Part shown: positions 41,398-50,175 of the stretch, piece after piece
How the letters are laid out: each line of letters begins with the position of its first letter
Position numbering within the stretch: the first letter of the stretch is position 1
Program-made: the position numbers and the translations under genes
From: 34-65-8 sp964516135
GTDB taxonomy: Bacteria > Pseudomonadota > Alphaproteobacteria > Sphingomonadales > Sphingomonadaceae
Reading direction: 5' to 3'
Length of the DNA stretch: 64,000 nucleotides
NCBI GenBank assembly: GCA_964516135.1
Contig: CAZEWN010000001.1
Span: 195,247-259,246, forward strand
The notes under the pieces: generated by a model
The model's database searches: none
What the model was told of the DNA's origin: nothing
Seen by the model: only the letters and a program-made list of their open reading frames with translations

Positions 41398-42966
41398 ATG
41401 CAGGCGAACGAAGAACAGACAGGACAGGATCAGGACGGACCATTGGTCCGGGCCGCGCAATATGTGCGCATGTCGACTGAGCATCAGAAATACTCGACCG
41501 AGAACCAGGCCGAGATCATCGCGCAATATGCCGCGCGGCGCGGCTTCGAGATCGTCAAGACCTATGAAGACTCTGGCAAGAGTGGGCTGAAGCTCGAAGG
41601 TCGCTTGGCCCTACAGCAACTGATTGACGATGTCCGGGCAGGACGGGCCGACTTCGACGCCGTGCTCGTCTACGATGTGAGCCGTTGGGGGCGCTTCCAG
41701 GATGCCGACGAAAGCGCCTATTACGAGTTCATCTGCCGCGAGGGCGGGATCACCGTCCACTATTGTGCCGAGCAGTTCGAGAATGACGGCAGCCTGAGCG
41801 CCACGATCATCAAGAGCATGAAGCGGGCCATGGCGGGCGAATACAGCCGCGAACTGTCCGCCAAAGTGTTCACCGGGCAATGCCGTCTTATCCGGCTCGG
41901 CTATCGCCAGGGTGGCCCGGCCGGATATGGTCTGCGGCGCGTGCTAGTCGACGAGCATGGGCAAGTGAAGGCTGAACTTGCGCGCGGCGAGCACAAGAGC
42001 CTGCAAACCGACCGGGTCATCCTGCAGCCGGGGCCGCCCGAAGAAGTTGAGACAGTCCAACGTCTATACCGGATGTTTGTGGTGCAGCAGCGCAGCGAAA
42101 GCGAGATCGCCGATCTGCTCAATGGCGAAGGGATCAGAACCGACCTTGGCCGGGCGTGGACGCGCGGAGCCGTGCATCAGATTCTGACCAATGAGAAATA
42201 CATCGGCAACAATGTCTACAACCGCATCTCCTACAAGCTGAAGGCGAAGCGCGTCGCCAATCCGCCCGATATGTGGGTGCGGCAGGATGGGGCTTTCGAA
42301 CCGATCGTCGAGCAGGACTTCTTCGACGCCGCCCAGCGCATTATCCAGGAGCGCTCGCGCCGCTTCACCGACCAGGAACTCCTCGACCGCTTGTCCTGCG
42401 TTCTCGCCGAGAAGGGCTGGCTGTCGGGCATGGTCATCGACGAGCTCGACGATATGCCGTCGAGTTCCACTTTCCGGCATCGCTTCGGCAGCCTGACCCG
42501 AGCCTATGAGCTGGTCGGATTCACTCCCTCACGCGACTACAGCTATATCGAGATCAACCGGGCGCTGCGTGCGATGCACCCGGACGTTGTCGCGTCAGTG
42601 ATCGGTGACATCGAGGCGCAAGGCGGCGCAGTCGAGCGCGATCATGTCTCCGATCTGCTGCGGATCAATGATGAATTCACTGTCGCGCTGGTGATCGCCC
42701 GATGCAACGCTTCGCCCGCTGGCGGCCTACGATGGCAGGTCCGCTTCGATAGCGGCCTTCGCCCCGACCTGACCATTGCCGTCCGGATGGAGGACGATAA
42801 TCGCACAGTGCGCGATTACTACCTGTTCCCCTGGCTCGATCTCAGCGAGACACCAAAACTGCGCCTCGCGCCCGACAACGGCATCCTGCTCGATGCTTTC
42901 CGCTACGACAGCCTCGACGCCTTCATCGACCTGACACGCCGCACCTCACTGAGGAAGGCGGCATGA
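41398..42966 (+). CDS. Large serine recombinase
   Basis: A 522-aa site-specific recombinase. The resolvase domain spans about residues 17-165, with the nucleophile serine (about Ser26) in AAQYVRMSTEHQ and conserved Arg residues including DVSRWGR. The Recombinase domain (about 190-290: GGPAGYGLRR, LNGEGIRTDLGRAWTRGAVH, TNEKYIGNNVYN) follows. The C-terminal 200 residues do not show the usual zinc-ribbon cysteines. They instead end in a beta-rich part (GLRWQVRFDSGLRPDLTIAV), which is unusual. The stop overlaps the ParB-like gene start (ATGA). Confidence 0.9.
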   Translation: MQANEEQTGQDQDGPLVRAAQYVRMSTEHQKYSTENQAEIIAQYAARRGFEIVKTYEDSGKSGLKLEGRLALQQLIDDVRAGRADFDAVLVYDVSRWGRFQDADESAYYEFICREGGITVHYCAEQFENDGSLSATIIKSMKRAMAGEYSRELSAKVFTGQCRLIRLGYRQGGPAGYGLRRVLVDEHGQVKAELARGEHKSLQTDRVILQPGPPEEVETVQRLYRMFVVQQRSESEIADLLNGEGIRTDLGRAWTRGAVHQILTNEKYIGNNVYNRISYKLKAKRVANPPDMWVRQDGAFEPIVEQDFFDAAQRIIQERSRRFTDQELLDRLSCVLAEKGWLSGMVIDELDDMPSSSTFRHRFGSLTRAYELVGFTPSRDYSYIEINRALRAMHPDVVASVIGDIEAQGGAVERDHVSDLLRINDEFTVALVIARCNASPAGGLRWQVRFDSGLRPDLTIAVRMEDDNRTVRDYYLFPWLDLSETPKLRLAPDNGILLDAFRYDSLDAFIDLTRRTSLRKAA

Positions 42967-43847
42967 GCGACGCAACCACCGAAATCCGGCAAGTACCGAT
43001 CGATCTCATCACCGTGCTCAATCCGCGTGTGCGCAACAAGCGGGTGTTTCAAGAGCTGGTCGATTCCATTGCAGCGCTTGGCCTCAAGAAACCGATCACG
43101 GTCAGCCAGCGACCCGGAAAGAACCGCTATGATCTGGTCTGCGGACAGGGGCGGCTCGAAGCGTTCATGGCTCTTGGGGCGGCGGAAATCCCGGCGATGG
43201 TCGTTGAAGCGAGCGAAGAGGACTGCTTCGTCATGAGTCTGGTAGAGAACCTCGCGCGCCGCCAGCACAGCCCGCTCGAACTGGTTCACGGCATCGGAGA
43301 ATTGTCGCAGCGCGGCTATTCGCATGCCGAGATCGCCGAGAAGGTCGGCTTCTCGATCGACTATGTCTCAGCCATCTGCGTGCTGCTCGAGCGTGGCGAG
43401 GAAAAGCTTATCAACGCGGTCGAGCGCGGCACAATTCCGCACTCAATCGCAATGGAAATCGCCAAGGCCAAGGAGGGCGAAGTCCAGAAGGCGCTGGCCG
43501 AACTCTATGAGGAGAACAAGCTGCCAGGAAACCAGGTCCTCGCGATCCGGCAGATCATCGAGCAGCGCAAGGCGAGCGGCAAGCAAGTCCATCGCAACTC
43601 GAACACCGACGTGCGACCGCGGCGGGTCAGTTCGGAAAGCCTAATCCGCTCCTACCAGCGCGAAACTGAACGCCAGAAACTGCTGATCAAGCGGGCTTCG
43701 CTTGCGCGAAGCCGCCTGCTGTTCGTGTCCAACGCACTTCGGCGGCTTCTAGCGGACGAGCATTTCGTAACCCTAATGCGTGCCGAAGGCATCACTTCCT
43801 TGCCTGAGGCTTTAGCCGAGCGTGTCGGTGCGGGGTTCGCGACATGA
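42963..43847 (+). CDS. ParB/RepB-like protein, first of a coupled pair
   Basis: A 294-aa protein. An N-terminal ParB nuclease-like fold (IRQVPIDLITVLNPRVRNK), a degenerate box GQGRLEAFMALG in place of GERRxRA, and VENLARRQHSPLELV in place of ENxQRxxLxP are visible. An HTH follows (YSHAEIAEKVGFSIDYVSAI). The C-terminal helices (RETERQKLLIKRASLARSR) resemble RepB plasmid-partition tails. It overlaps the recombinase stop and the next gene's start by four bases each. No ParA/RepA is nearby, so classical partition is unlikely. Confidence 0.82.
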   Translation: MSDATTEIRQVPIDLITVLNPRVRNKRVFQELVDSIAALGLKKPITVSQRPGKNRYDLVCGQGRLEAFMALGAAEIPAMVVEASEEDCFVMSLVENLARRQHSPLELVHGIGELSQRGYSHAEIAEKVGFSIDYVSAICVLLERGEEKLINAVERGTIPHSIAMEIAKAKEGEVQKALAELYEENKLPGNQVLAIRQIIEQRKASGKQVHRNSNTDVRPRRVSSESLIRSYQRETERQKLLIKRASLARSRLLFVSNALRRLLADEHFVTLMRAEGITSLPEALAERVGAGFAT

Positions 43848-44737
43848 CCAAACCGGTCAGGATCGCCTTCGAGCAGGACGTAGTCACGGTTCCCATCGAC
43901 CGGCTTCTGCCGACAAAGAATCTGCCTAAAACCCTGCTGAAAGGCGTCAAATACAGCCGGATCGTTGCGTCGATTGCCGAAGTGGGGATCATCGAACCAC
44001 TGTCGGTTGCGCAACAGAAAGGCGGGACTTATCTCCTGCTCGACGGACACGTGCGGCTCGCAGCCTTGCGCGAGCAGGATGTCAGCGAGGCGCCGTGCAT
44101 CATCGCGCATGACGATGAATCCTTCACCTACAACAAGCGAGTCAATCGCCTAGCGGTGATCCAGGAACACTACATGATCGTGCGGGCACTTGATCGGGGT
44201 GTCTCAGAGGAGAGGCTCGCCCGTACGCTCAATGTCGACATCAAGGTCATTCGGAACCGGCGGCACCTCTTGCGCGGCATCAGCCAGGACGTCGCGGAAC
44301 TGCTCAAAGACAAGCAGGTTGGCCATGTCGCGTTCCAGAAGCTGCGCAAGATGAAGCCCATTCGGCAACTCGAAGTCGCTGAGCTCATGGTCTCGGCGAA
44401 CAACTTCACCTCGTCCTACGCCAAGGCGCTGCTCGCGACCACGAAGCCTGAAGATCTTCACAACCCCGACGAGCAACGCAAGGCAACCGGGCTGACGACG
44501 GAACAGATGGAACGGCTTGAACGCGAAATGGCCGAGCTCAGCACCGACTACAAGGAACTGGAGATGTCCTACGGCGACGACATGCTTGTGCTGGTCGTGG
44601 CGTCAGGGTTCCTCGATCGTCTGCTCGGTAAACCGGAGATCGAGCGCTTTCTCGAAACGCGCCATCCCGAGTTCTTGGAGAATTTCAGGTCAATCGTTCA
44701 GGCGACATCGCTCGACCAGCCATCGACTGCTGGCTGA
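43844..44737 (+). CDS. ParB/RepB-like protein, second of a coupled pair
   Basis: A 297-aa protein distantly similar to the preceding one. N-terminal ParB-like strand VVTVPIDRLLPTKNLPKTLL, GTYLLLDGHVRLAALREQ in the place of the GERR box, then a divergent KRVNRLAVIQEHYMIVRA where ENxQR would be, and an HTH (VSEERLARTLNVDIKVIRNR). The C terminus carries a RepB-like domain (AELSTDYKELEMSYGDDMLV). The missing canonical CTP-binding residues suggest altered or lost nucleotide use. It ends the three-gene unit before a terminator. Confidence 0.8.
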   Translation: MTKPVRIAFEQDVVTVPIDRLLPTKNLPKTLLKGVKYSRIVASIAEVGIIEPLSVAQQKGGTYLLLDGHVRLAALREQDVSEAPCIIAHDDESFTYNKRVNRLAVIQEHYMIVRALDRGVSEERLARTLNVDIKVIRNRRHLLRGISQDVAELLKDKQVGHVAFQKLRKMKPIRQLEVAELMVSANNFTSSYAKALLATTKPEDLHNPDEQRKATGLTTEQMERLEREMAELSTDYKELEMSYGDDMLVLVVASGFLDRLLGKPEIERFLETRHPEFLENFRSIVQATSLDQPSTAG

Positions 44738-44879
44738 TTGACCTGACAAGAGGGGGACCGGGACCCGAAATCGCCGGGACCGTCGGAGAAGCCGCCGTGT
44801 GGGGCGGATCAAGGGCGGCGGCGGGAATGGCGGCGAACCCGCAGCAAGCCCGCTAGGCCAGTCGCCATAGGACTGGCTG

Positions 44880-44958
44880 CATGCCGCTTGCGGCATGTTT
44901 CGGGATGAGGGCGGCCCGGGGCGCGTCGGTGCGGGGGGCCGGCGCGCCCCATTTTCTT
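44880..44958 (+). terminator. Hairpins and terminator after the recombinase-ParB unit
   Basis: The 327 bp between the second ParB-like gene and sbcC hold no gene I can support. They contain a perfect hairpin CATGCCGC-TT-GCGGCATG (44880-44897) and a second stem GGGGCGCG (44918-44925) with CGCGCCCC (44943-44950). The second stem is followed by ATTTTCTT on the plus strand, a likely intrinsic terminator for the recombinase unit. Confidence 0.55.
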
Positions 44959-45064
44959 CGGCTTAAGATTGGCGGATGGCCCTCCGTGGGGGGCAACGAA
45001 AGTGTGGAATCGAAGTTTCGAAACCCAAGACAACGCCGACGAAGTAGATACTTTTTCGCTCCCT

Positions 45065-48000
45065 TCAGGCCATTCGGACCTCGATCTGGCTGCCGTTGAT
45101 ACCCTTGTGCACGGTGAAACCATTGGGGACTGCCTGCTGGACCAATGGCACATGAGAAATCAGTCCTACGGCGCGTCGCTCACCTACGATGTTCTGGAGG
45201 ACCTGCAGGACCTGATCCAGCGTGCCAGCGTCGTTTTCAGTGTCGAGGCTGCCAAAGCCCTCGTCGATGAAAATCGTATCCAGCCTTATGGCTCCATTGG
45301 TCATTTCCACGATGTCAGAAAGCCCCAAAGCCAGCGACAGGGCTGCAATGAAGGTTTCGCCGCCCGACAGGGTAATGATTTCGCGGGCCCGACCAGTCTC
45401 GATGTCGTGAACCCGCACATCGAGACCCCGCTTCGACCGCCCACCGACACTGACGGTGTCGCGTTCGAAACGATATCGACCACCTGTCATCGGATCGAGC
45501 CTCAGATTTGCGGCTTCAAGGACCTGATCAAACATTGCGCCAATGGCAAAGGTCTCAAGGGTAGTGCGTAGCTCGTTCTGCCCGTCAAACGCTTCGGCCA
45601 GACCGCGCAGCGAGCCAGAACTTTGCTCGAGATCCTGCAGATTCTTCAATTCATCAGCCAGGCTCGTTTGCAGATCGACGAGCGCTTGATGCTTCTGCTG
45701 TGCTCCAGCGCTGTTCCTTGCGGCTTCATCGGCTGCTGCCTGCGCTTGAACGCAGTTGAGCCGAAATGGCTCCAGGCTGGGCCGCTGGGCACTACCAACG
45801 GCATTCCTTGCTGCCGACAATCGCCCCCGCGCTCTCGCCAGTTCCTTGTCGAATTTGGCAATCGTCTCTTCCAGCTCTCCAATCAATTCGATGTCGGGAA
45901 TGGCAGAGCGATAGGCCGCTTCGGAGATGTCGAGTTCGACGAGGCGACTCTCAAATCCGGCCTGCTTTCTCGCGACGTCGTCCGCGCAATCCTTGAGCGA
46001 GACCTGCGCGCTCTGCTTGGCCGCTTCGGCTTTGATCTGCGCGGCTTGGTCACTCTGTTGTTGCGCGATCGCGTCGGTGATCGCCTTCTTCCGCAGATCA
46101 AGTTCACCGGTCGTGGCCTCAATCGCGGCCTGAAGCGCAGCCGGGTCCCGCAATTCTTCCGGGACCGACGCGATGCGGTCCGTATAAGCCTGGCGGGCAA
46201 CAGCTTCGGCAGTCGTTGCCGCGCTCAGAGCGGAATTGGCCTGCTGGAGCTTGGTGGTTGTCGTAAGCTTTCGCTCACGCAGTTCCTCAACTTCCTTCGC
46301 GAGAAGCGTGACATCGGCAATTTCACCGAGTTCCTCGATTGCCTCGACAGCTAGCCGATAGTCAGTGTCGATCTCGTCCATACCGCGCCGGGGCGCTGGA
46401 AGATCGGAAATTGCTGCCCGGCGCGCCGCCAAGGTTGCAGTTGCCGAACTGACGCGTGATTGAGCCTCGCGATCGTGCTTTGCCGCGGCGATGGAAGCGG
46501 ACTGGGTGCCTCGCCACGCCTTCTCAAGCAGCGCTGCATCGCCTGCCCCTTGAGCTGGCTGGGGATGATTGCCGGAACCGCAAACTGGGCAAGGCATGCC
46601 ATCTTCCAGCCGCTCAGCTAGGATGCTGGCTTGCGCAGAAATGAACTCATTTTCGCATGCGGTTTCATCTTCCTCCGCGCTACGATGGCGGGCCTGCGCA
46701 TCCAAAGCGGCCGCAGAGGCTGCTTCGAAATCAGCCTGTGCCTGTTCAGCAGCTTCGCGTGCACGCAGATGGGCATTTGCACTGTCCAGTTCATGCTTCA
46801 GCTTGTCTCGCTCACCGATCAATCGTTGCCGCTCGCCGGTGTTCCTCTGGGCAACCGCGTACGAGTCAGACTTCTCATCGAAGCTCTGCTCGGCCTTCTG
46901 ATAGTCGGAAGCTGCTTGCTCATGAACCTGCTTGGCTCCGTTCAGGGCACTGAGGGCATTTTCATGCTGCCTGTGCCGCTCTGAAGAATCGGCCAGAACC
47001 TGCTTGTGCCGATCCAGTTCATCGATCCTCCGGGCCAGGCCATCGAGTTCGTGCTCGCGGGACCGGAGATCATCCAGTTTCACAGTAGCCGCCAATGCAG
47101 CGTCGCTTGCCCGCATTGCTTCTCCCGCGGCTTTGGCCAGTGCAGTTTCGGCTGCGGCATGGCGCGTGCGAGCGTCAGCTAGACTGTTATCGAGATCTGC
47201 CATCCGGCGCGCCAGTTCGGCCCTGGATTTGCGGGCACGTATGGCCTCGATTTCAGTGGCTTCGCCTTCGAGCACCTTCAAGGCCGCGTCTGCTGCGTCC
47301 ACCTCGCCAAACAATCTCTCCTGGGCCTCGGCTGCTGCAAATGCGCTGTTCGCGGCGTTGAGTGCCGCAGTTGTTTCAGCCACAGTCAGTCGGCTCAATT
47401 CATATCGTTCGAGCGCTGACGCGATGCCGGAGCTAAGTTCTTCTGAGCTGGCAAAGCCTTCTGCGTGGAGCCGCTGCCCGTTCAATCGATGGCCATCCTC
47501 GATCTCGCGTCGGATGTCCGCAGCATCTGCCTTGAGCTTTTCCGTGAGCCTCCGGTAGAGTGATACGTCAAACAGTTCGCGCAGGATTTCGAGCCTGTCC
47601 TTACTGTTCGAGACCAGGAATCGCTCGAACCGGCCCTGTGGCAGCAGCACAATCTGGCGAAACTGCTGCGCGCCATAGCCGAGCAGTTCTTCAATATGCT
47701 TCACAACATCGCTGACTTTGCGTTCGGCGATCGGAGTGCCACAACAATCCGGATTGACATCGTCGACAGCGATTTCCGACACGTCGAACAGCCATGCCGC
47801 ATGTGCCTGCATAGTCTGTCCTTCCCCTCGGCTCTTGGGACGAGCTTGATCGGGGATGCGCCGGACGAAATAACGCTTGTCGCCGAGTTCGAATTGCAGG
47901 CTGACCTCGGTCAGTAGTGCCTCCGGTGCGAAATCCGACCGCATCGTGCCGATGCCCTGCTCTTCTTTCGCGCCTTCGCCAAACAGGGCAAAAGCGATCG

Positions 48001-48139
48001 CGCTGAAGATCGACGACTTACCTGATCCGGTTGGCCCATAGATGCCGAAGAGACCGGCATCCGTGGCTTCGCGGAAATCAATGGTTTCGACCCCGCCGTA
48101 AGGGCCGAAAGCGCTGATGGTCAGTTTGATCGGCCTCAT
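45065..48139 (-). CDS. sbcC: SbcC-type SMC-like nuclease ATPase subunit
   Basis: A 1024-aa Rad50-like partner of SbcD. Walker A is in GIYGPTGSGKSSIFSAI near residue 35. Long Ala/Glu/Gln-rich coiled coils flank a zinc hook PCPVCGSGNHP near residue 520. The ABC signature ITLSGGETFIAALSLALGLS and Walker B LDTIFIDEGFGSLD are at the C terminus. All ATPase motifs are intact. The complex cuts hairpins and blocked DNA ends. This region is visibly more AT-rich than the core genes, and the gene lies in a mobile context under a WYL regulator, unlike a housekeeping sbcCD. Confidence 0.93.
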   Translation of the reverse strand: MRPIKLTISAFGPYGGVETIDFREATDAGLFGIYGPTGSGKSSIFSAIAFALFGEGAKEEQGIGTMRSDFAPEALLTEVSLQFELGDKRYFVRRIPDQARPKSRGEGQTMQAHAAWLFDVSEIAVDDVNPDCCGTPIAERKVSDVVKHIEELLGYGAQQFRQIVLLPQGRFERFLVSNSKDRLEILRELFDVSLYRRLTEKLKADAADIRREIEDGHRLNGQRLHAEGFASSEELSSGIASALERYELSRLTVAETTAALNAANSAFAAAEAQERLFGEVDAADAALKVLEGEATEIEAIRARKSRAELARRMADLDNSLADARTRHAAAETALAKAAGEAMRASDAALAATVKLDDLRSREHELDGLARRIDELDRHKQVLADSSERHRQHENALSALNGAKQVHEQAASDYQKAEQSFDEKSDSYAVAQRNTGERQRLIGERDKLKHELDSANAHLRAREAAEQAQADFEAASAAALDAQARHRSAEEDETACENEFISAQASILAERLEDGMPCPVCGSGNHPQPAQGAGDAALLEKAWRGTQSASIAAAKHDREAQSRVSSATATLAARRAAISDLPAPRRGMDEIDTDYRLAVEAIEELGEIADVTLLAKEVEELRERKLTTTTKLQQANSALSAATTAEAVARQAYTDRIASVPEELRDPAALQAAIEATTGELDLRKKAITDAIAQQQSDQAAQIKAEAAKQSAQVSLKDCADDVARKQAGFESRLVELDISEAAYRSAIPDIELIGELEETIAKFDKELARARGRLSAARNAVGSAQRPSLEPFRLNCVQAQAAADEAARNSAGAQQKHQALVDLQTSLADELKNLQDLEQSSGSLRGLAEAFDGQNELRTTLETFAIGAMFDQVLEAANLRLDPMTGGRYRFERDTVSVGGRSKRGLDVRVHDIETGRAREIITLSGGETFIAALSLALGLSDIVEMTNGAIRLDTIFIDEGFGSLDTENDAGTLDQVLQVLQNIVGERRAVGLISHVPLVQQAVPNGFTVHKGINGSQIEVRMA

Positions 48140-49281
48140 TGCCCTTCCTCCGTTGTCTCGAACGCATGAAGGGCGGAGGCGACAATCCCTGTCTCCGTCT
48201 CTGACAGCGCTTCACCGCGGACGAACTCGAGGAAAGTCGAAGCCAGTGTTTGTGGATCGTCGATTGCCGCCCGTTGTTCTTCGAGGCGTTCTGTGACGGG
48301 CCGCTCATTGCGTTCATAAACGAGCTGGATCGCATTCGGGTAGAACTCCCGGATCCTTTTCATTGGGTCTATCTGCGGTGTCTCATCGGTCAGAACGACA
48401 CGCACGAGATCATGGGAAACCCCGGTTGCTGCCAGCAGCTCCAGAAGCTTGCCGCGGATGGATCGCACCTGTCGTAGCGGTTGGATGGGCATCACCGTCA
48501 CGTCGACGCTGCCGTCAGGTGCGAGATCGATCAGACTGACGGACTTTTCCTGACCTTCTTCGTCAAAACCGAAGGCCAGTGGTGCGCCGGAATATCGGAT
48601 ATGATCGTGTCCCACCGATTGCGGGCGGTGCAGGTGTCCGAGCGCAACATAATGCGCGCGGTCGAATGCGCTCGCCGATACCGTTTCAATCCCGCCAACA
48701 GTCCGCACTAGAGGACGCTCGCTTTCGCTCGTCGCTGCGCCATCGACGAATGCATGGGCAACGACGACCCAGCGCATATCGTCGCCGACGTGCTTGCGCG
48801 CACTCGCAATCTGAGCGCGGATGACATCGGCAGGACAGGCAATTCCGTCGTCTTCGAAGCACAGCCGTGCCGCATATTCGAATGCGAAAGGCAACGCTGA
48901 GATCGCCACCGGACCATGGGCATCAGAGATGATCAACGGCCTTTCGTCTTCATCCAATGGTCCTCGCACGATTGCCTCACCATCATTTGCGAGAACGCCC
49001 ATTGCTCCGATCTGAGCAGCGGAATCATGGTTGCCTGCGATCAGGACGATGGCGGCGTCGGAGGTTGCTCGTACCGTCGTCAGGAATTCGGAAAGCCGTC
49101 TGATTGCGGTTTGGGGCGGGTTGGCCCGGTCGAAAATGTCACCCGCGACGATCACAACGTCCGGCCGATGATCATCGATGATCGACAGGATTTGGACGAG
49201 GACGTGGTCGTGGTCTTCCTCCAGGCTCAGACCATGGAACTGACGGCCCAAATGCCAATCACTGGTGTGCAAGATGCGCAT
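48136..49281 (-). CDS. sbcD: SbcD-type Mre11-like nuclease subunit
   Basis: A 381-aa calcineurin-like nuclease. Metal motifs in order: HTSDWHLGRQF (DxH), VVIVAGDIFDRANPP (GDxxD), LIAGNHDSAAQIG (GNHD), VVVAHAFVDGA and VALGHLHRPQS (GHxH). Type 5 exonuclease capping domain in the C-terminal third. The sbcC ATG overlaps its stop (ATGA). The start lies 19 bp from the AT-rich palindrome shared with the WYL regulator gene. Confidence 0.94.
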   Translation of the reverse strand: MRILHTSDWHLGRQFHGLSLEEDHDHVLVQILSIIDDHRPDVVIVAGDIFDRANPPQTAIRRLSEFLTTVRATSDAAIVLIAGNHDSAAQIGAMGVLANDGEAIVRGPLDEDERPLIISDAHGPVAISALPFAFEYAARLCFEDDGIACPADVIRAQIASARKHVGDDMRWVVVAHAFVDGAATSESERPLVRTVGGIETVSASAFDRAHYVALGHLHRPQSVGHDHIRYSGAPLAFGFDEEGQEKSVSLIDLAPDGSVDVTVMPIQPLRQVRSIRGKLLELLAATGVSHDLVRVVLTDETPQIDPMKRIREFYPNAIQLVYERNERPVTERLEEQRAAIDDPQTLASTFLEFVRGEALSETETGIVASALHAFETTEEGQ

Positions 49282-49299
49282 TTAACGGTCCTCGAATCT

Positions 49300-49322
49300 C
49301 TATATGTATAAAATTTATATAG
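49300..49322. promoter_or_regulatory. AT-rich palindromic operator between sbcD and the WYL gene
   Basis: CTATAT (49300-49305) and ATATAG (49317-49322) frame a 23-bp AT-rich inverted repeat in an otherwise GC-rich setting. It lies in the 51-bp divergent gap between sbcD and the WYL regulator gene. BrxR/CapW proteins bind such palindromes; the inference is joint repression of both directions. The sequence could also serve as -10 elements. Confidence 0.6.
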
Positions 49323-49332
49323 ACAGGGACGG

Positions 49333-50130
49333 GTGAGTCAAGTAGCTTCCGACCCGATGAATGGTTCTGCACTCAAACCGGCGATGCTCGCCCGACTGGT
49401 CTATCTCGACCAATGCCTGACGTGGCGCGGGCAAGTGAACCGTAAGGACCTGATAGAGCGGTTCGGTATTTCCTCCCCTCAGGCCGCGATCGATTTCAGG
49501 GAGTATCTGGAGCGGGTCGCCGAGCCGAAGCCGACCTATGACACGGTCCGTAAATGCTATGTGGCTGATCGCGAACATGTTGGATTGCCGATCCCGCACG
49601 ACACCGGCTCGCCCGATGAGCTAATTGCTGGCGCTGCCGAGGACGAGTTCTCGCGCCTGCCGTCGCCGGTGCGGCTGTGTCCGCCTCTCATCATGCGCCA
49701 GCTTTATCAGGCAATCGAGCAGCGGTTGAAGATCGAACTCGACTATGTTTCGATGTCGAGCGGGCTGCGCCTGAACCAATGGATCGCCCCCGCTCATTTC
49801 GCATCGGACGGTGAGCGATTGCATGTCCGGGCCTGGAGTTTCCATCACCAGGACTGGCGCGACTATCTTCCTGTGCGGGTTCTACCCGAAAGCAGCTTTT
49901 CTGTCGCGCCGATCGGCGAAGAGCTTCCGCGAGATGCTGATTGGGAAGACCTGATTGAGATCCGCCTCAGGCCGCTGAGCGGCCTTTCGGAAGCGCAGAA
50001 GGCCGCCGTCCGACTGGAATACGGCTTCACAGAGGATGTCCTGAGCTTTCAGGTGCGAAAGTCGCTGGAGTTCTACATCGAGCGCCGTTGGGGCCTCAAC
50101 CGGCCGGGGGCGAGATTGGAACGGTGCTAG
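49333..50130 (+). CDS. CapW/BrxR-type WYL transcriptional regulator
   Basis: A 265-aa repressor-like protein. The N-terminal winged helix (NRKDLIERFGISSPQAAIDF, then YDTVRKCYV) is the layout of BrxR/CapW regulators. A WYL domain (about 115-195: LYQAIEQRLKIELDYVSMSSG, RLHVRAWSFHHQDWRDYLPVR, quoted in part) and a WCX C-terminal domain follow. In the family, CapW and BrxR repress CBASS and BREX defence operons. Here it faces sbcDC. GTG at 49333 used; an ATG at 49357 is in frame and possible. Confidence 0.8.
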   Translation: MSQVASDPMNGSALKPAMLARLVYLDQCLTWRGQVNRKDLIERFGISSPQAAIDFREYLERVAEPKPTYDTVRKCYVADREHVGLPIPHDTGSPDELIAGAAEDEFSRLPSPVRLCPPLIMRQLYQAIEQRLKIELDYVSMSSGLRLNQWIAPAHFASDGERLHVRAWSFHHQDWRDYLPVRVLPESSFSVAPIGEELPRDADWEDLIEIRLRPLSGLSEAQKAAVRLEYGFTEDVLSFQVRKSLEFYIERRWGLNRPGARLERC

Positions 50131-50175
50131 CTTCTGGCGGGCACGCGACCGCCCGCCGTCTGTTTGGAGGTGATC

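Noticed and set aside
41398..44737. Plasmid partition locus (parAB)
   Set aside because: No ParA/RepA ATPase or replication initiator adjoins the ParB-like genes, and they are coupled to a recombinase instead.
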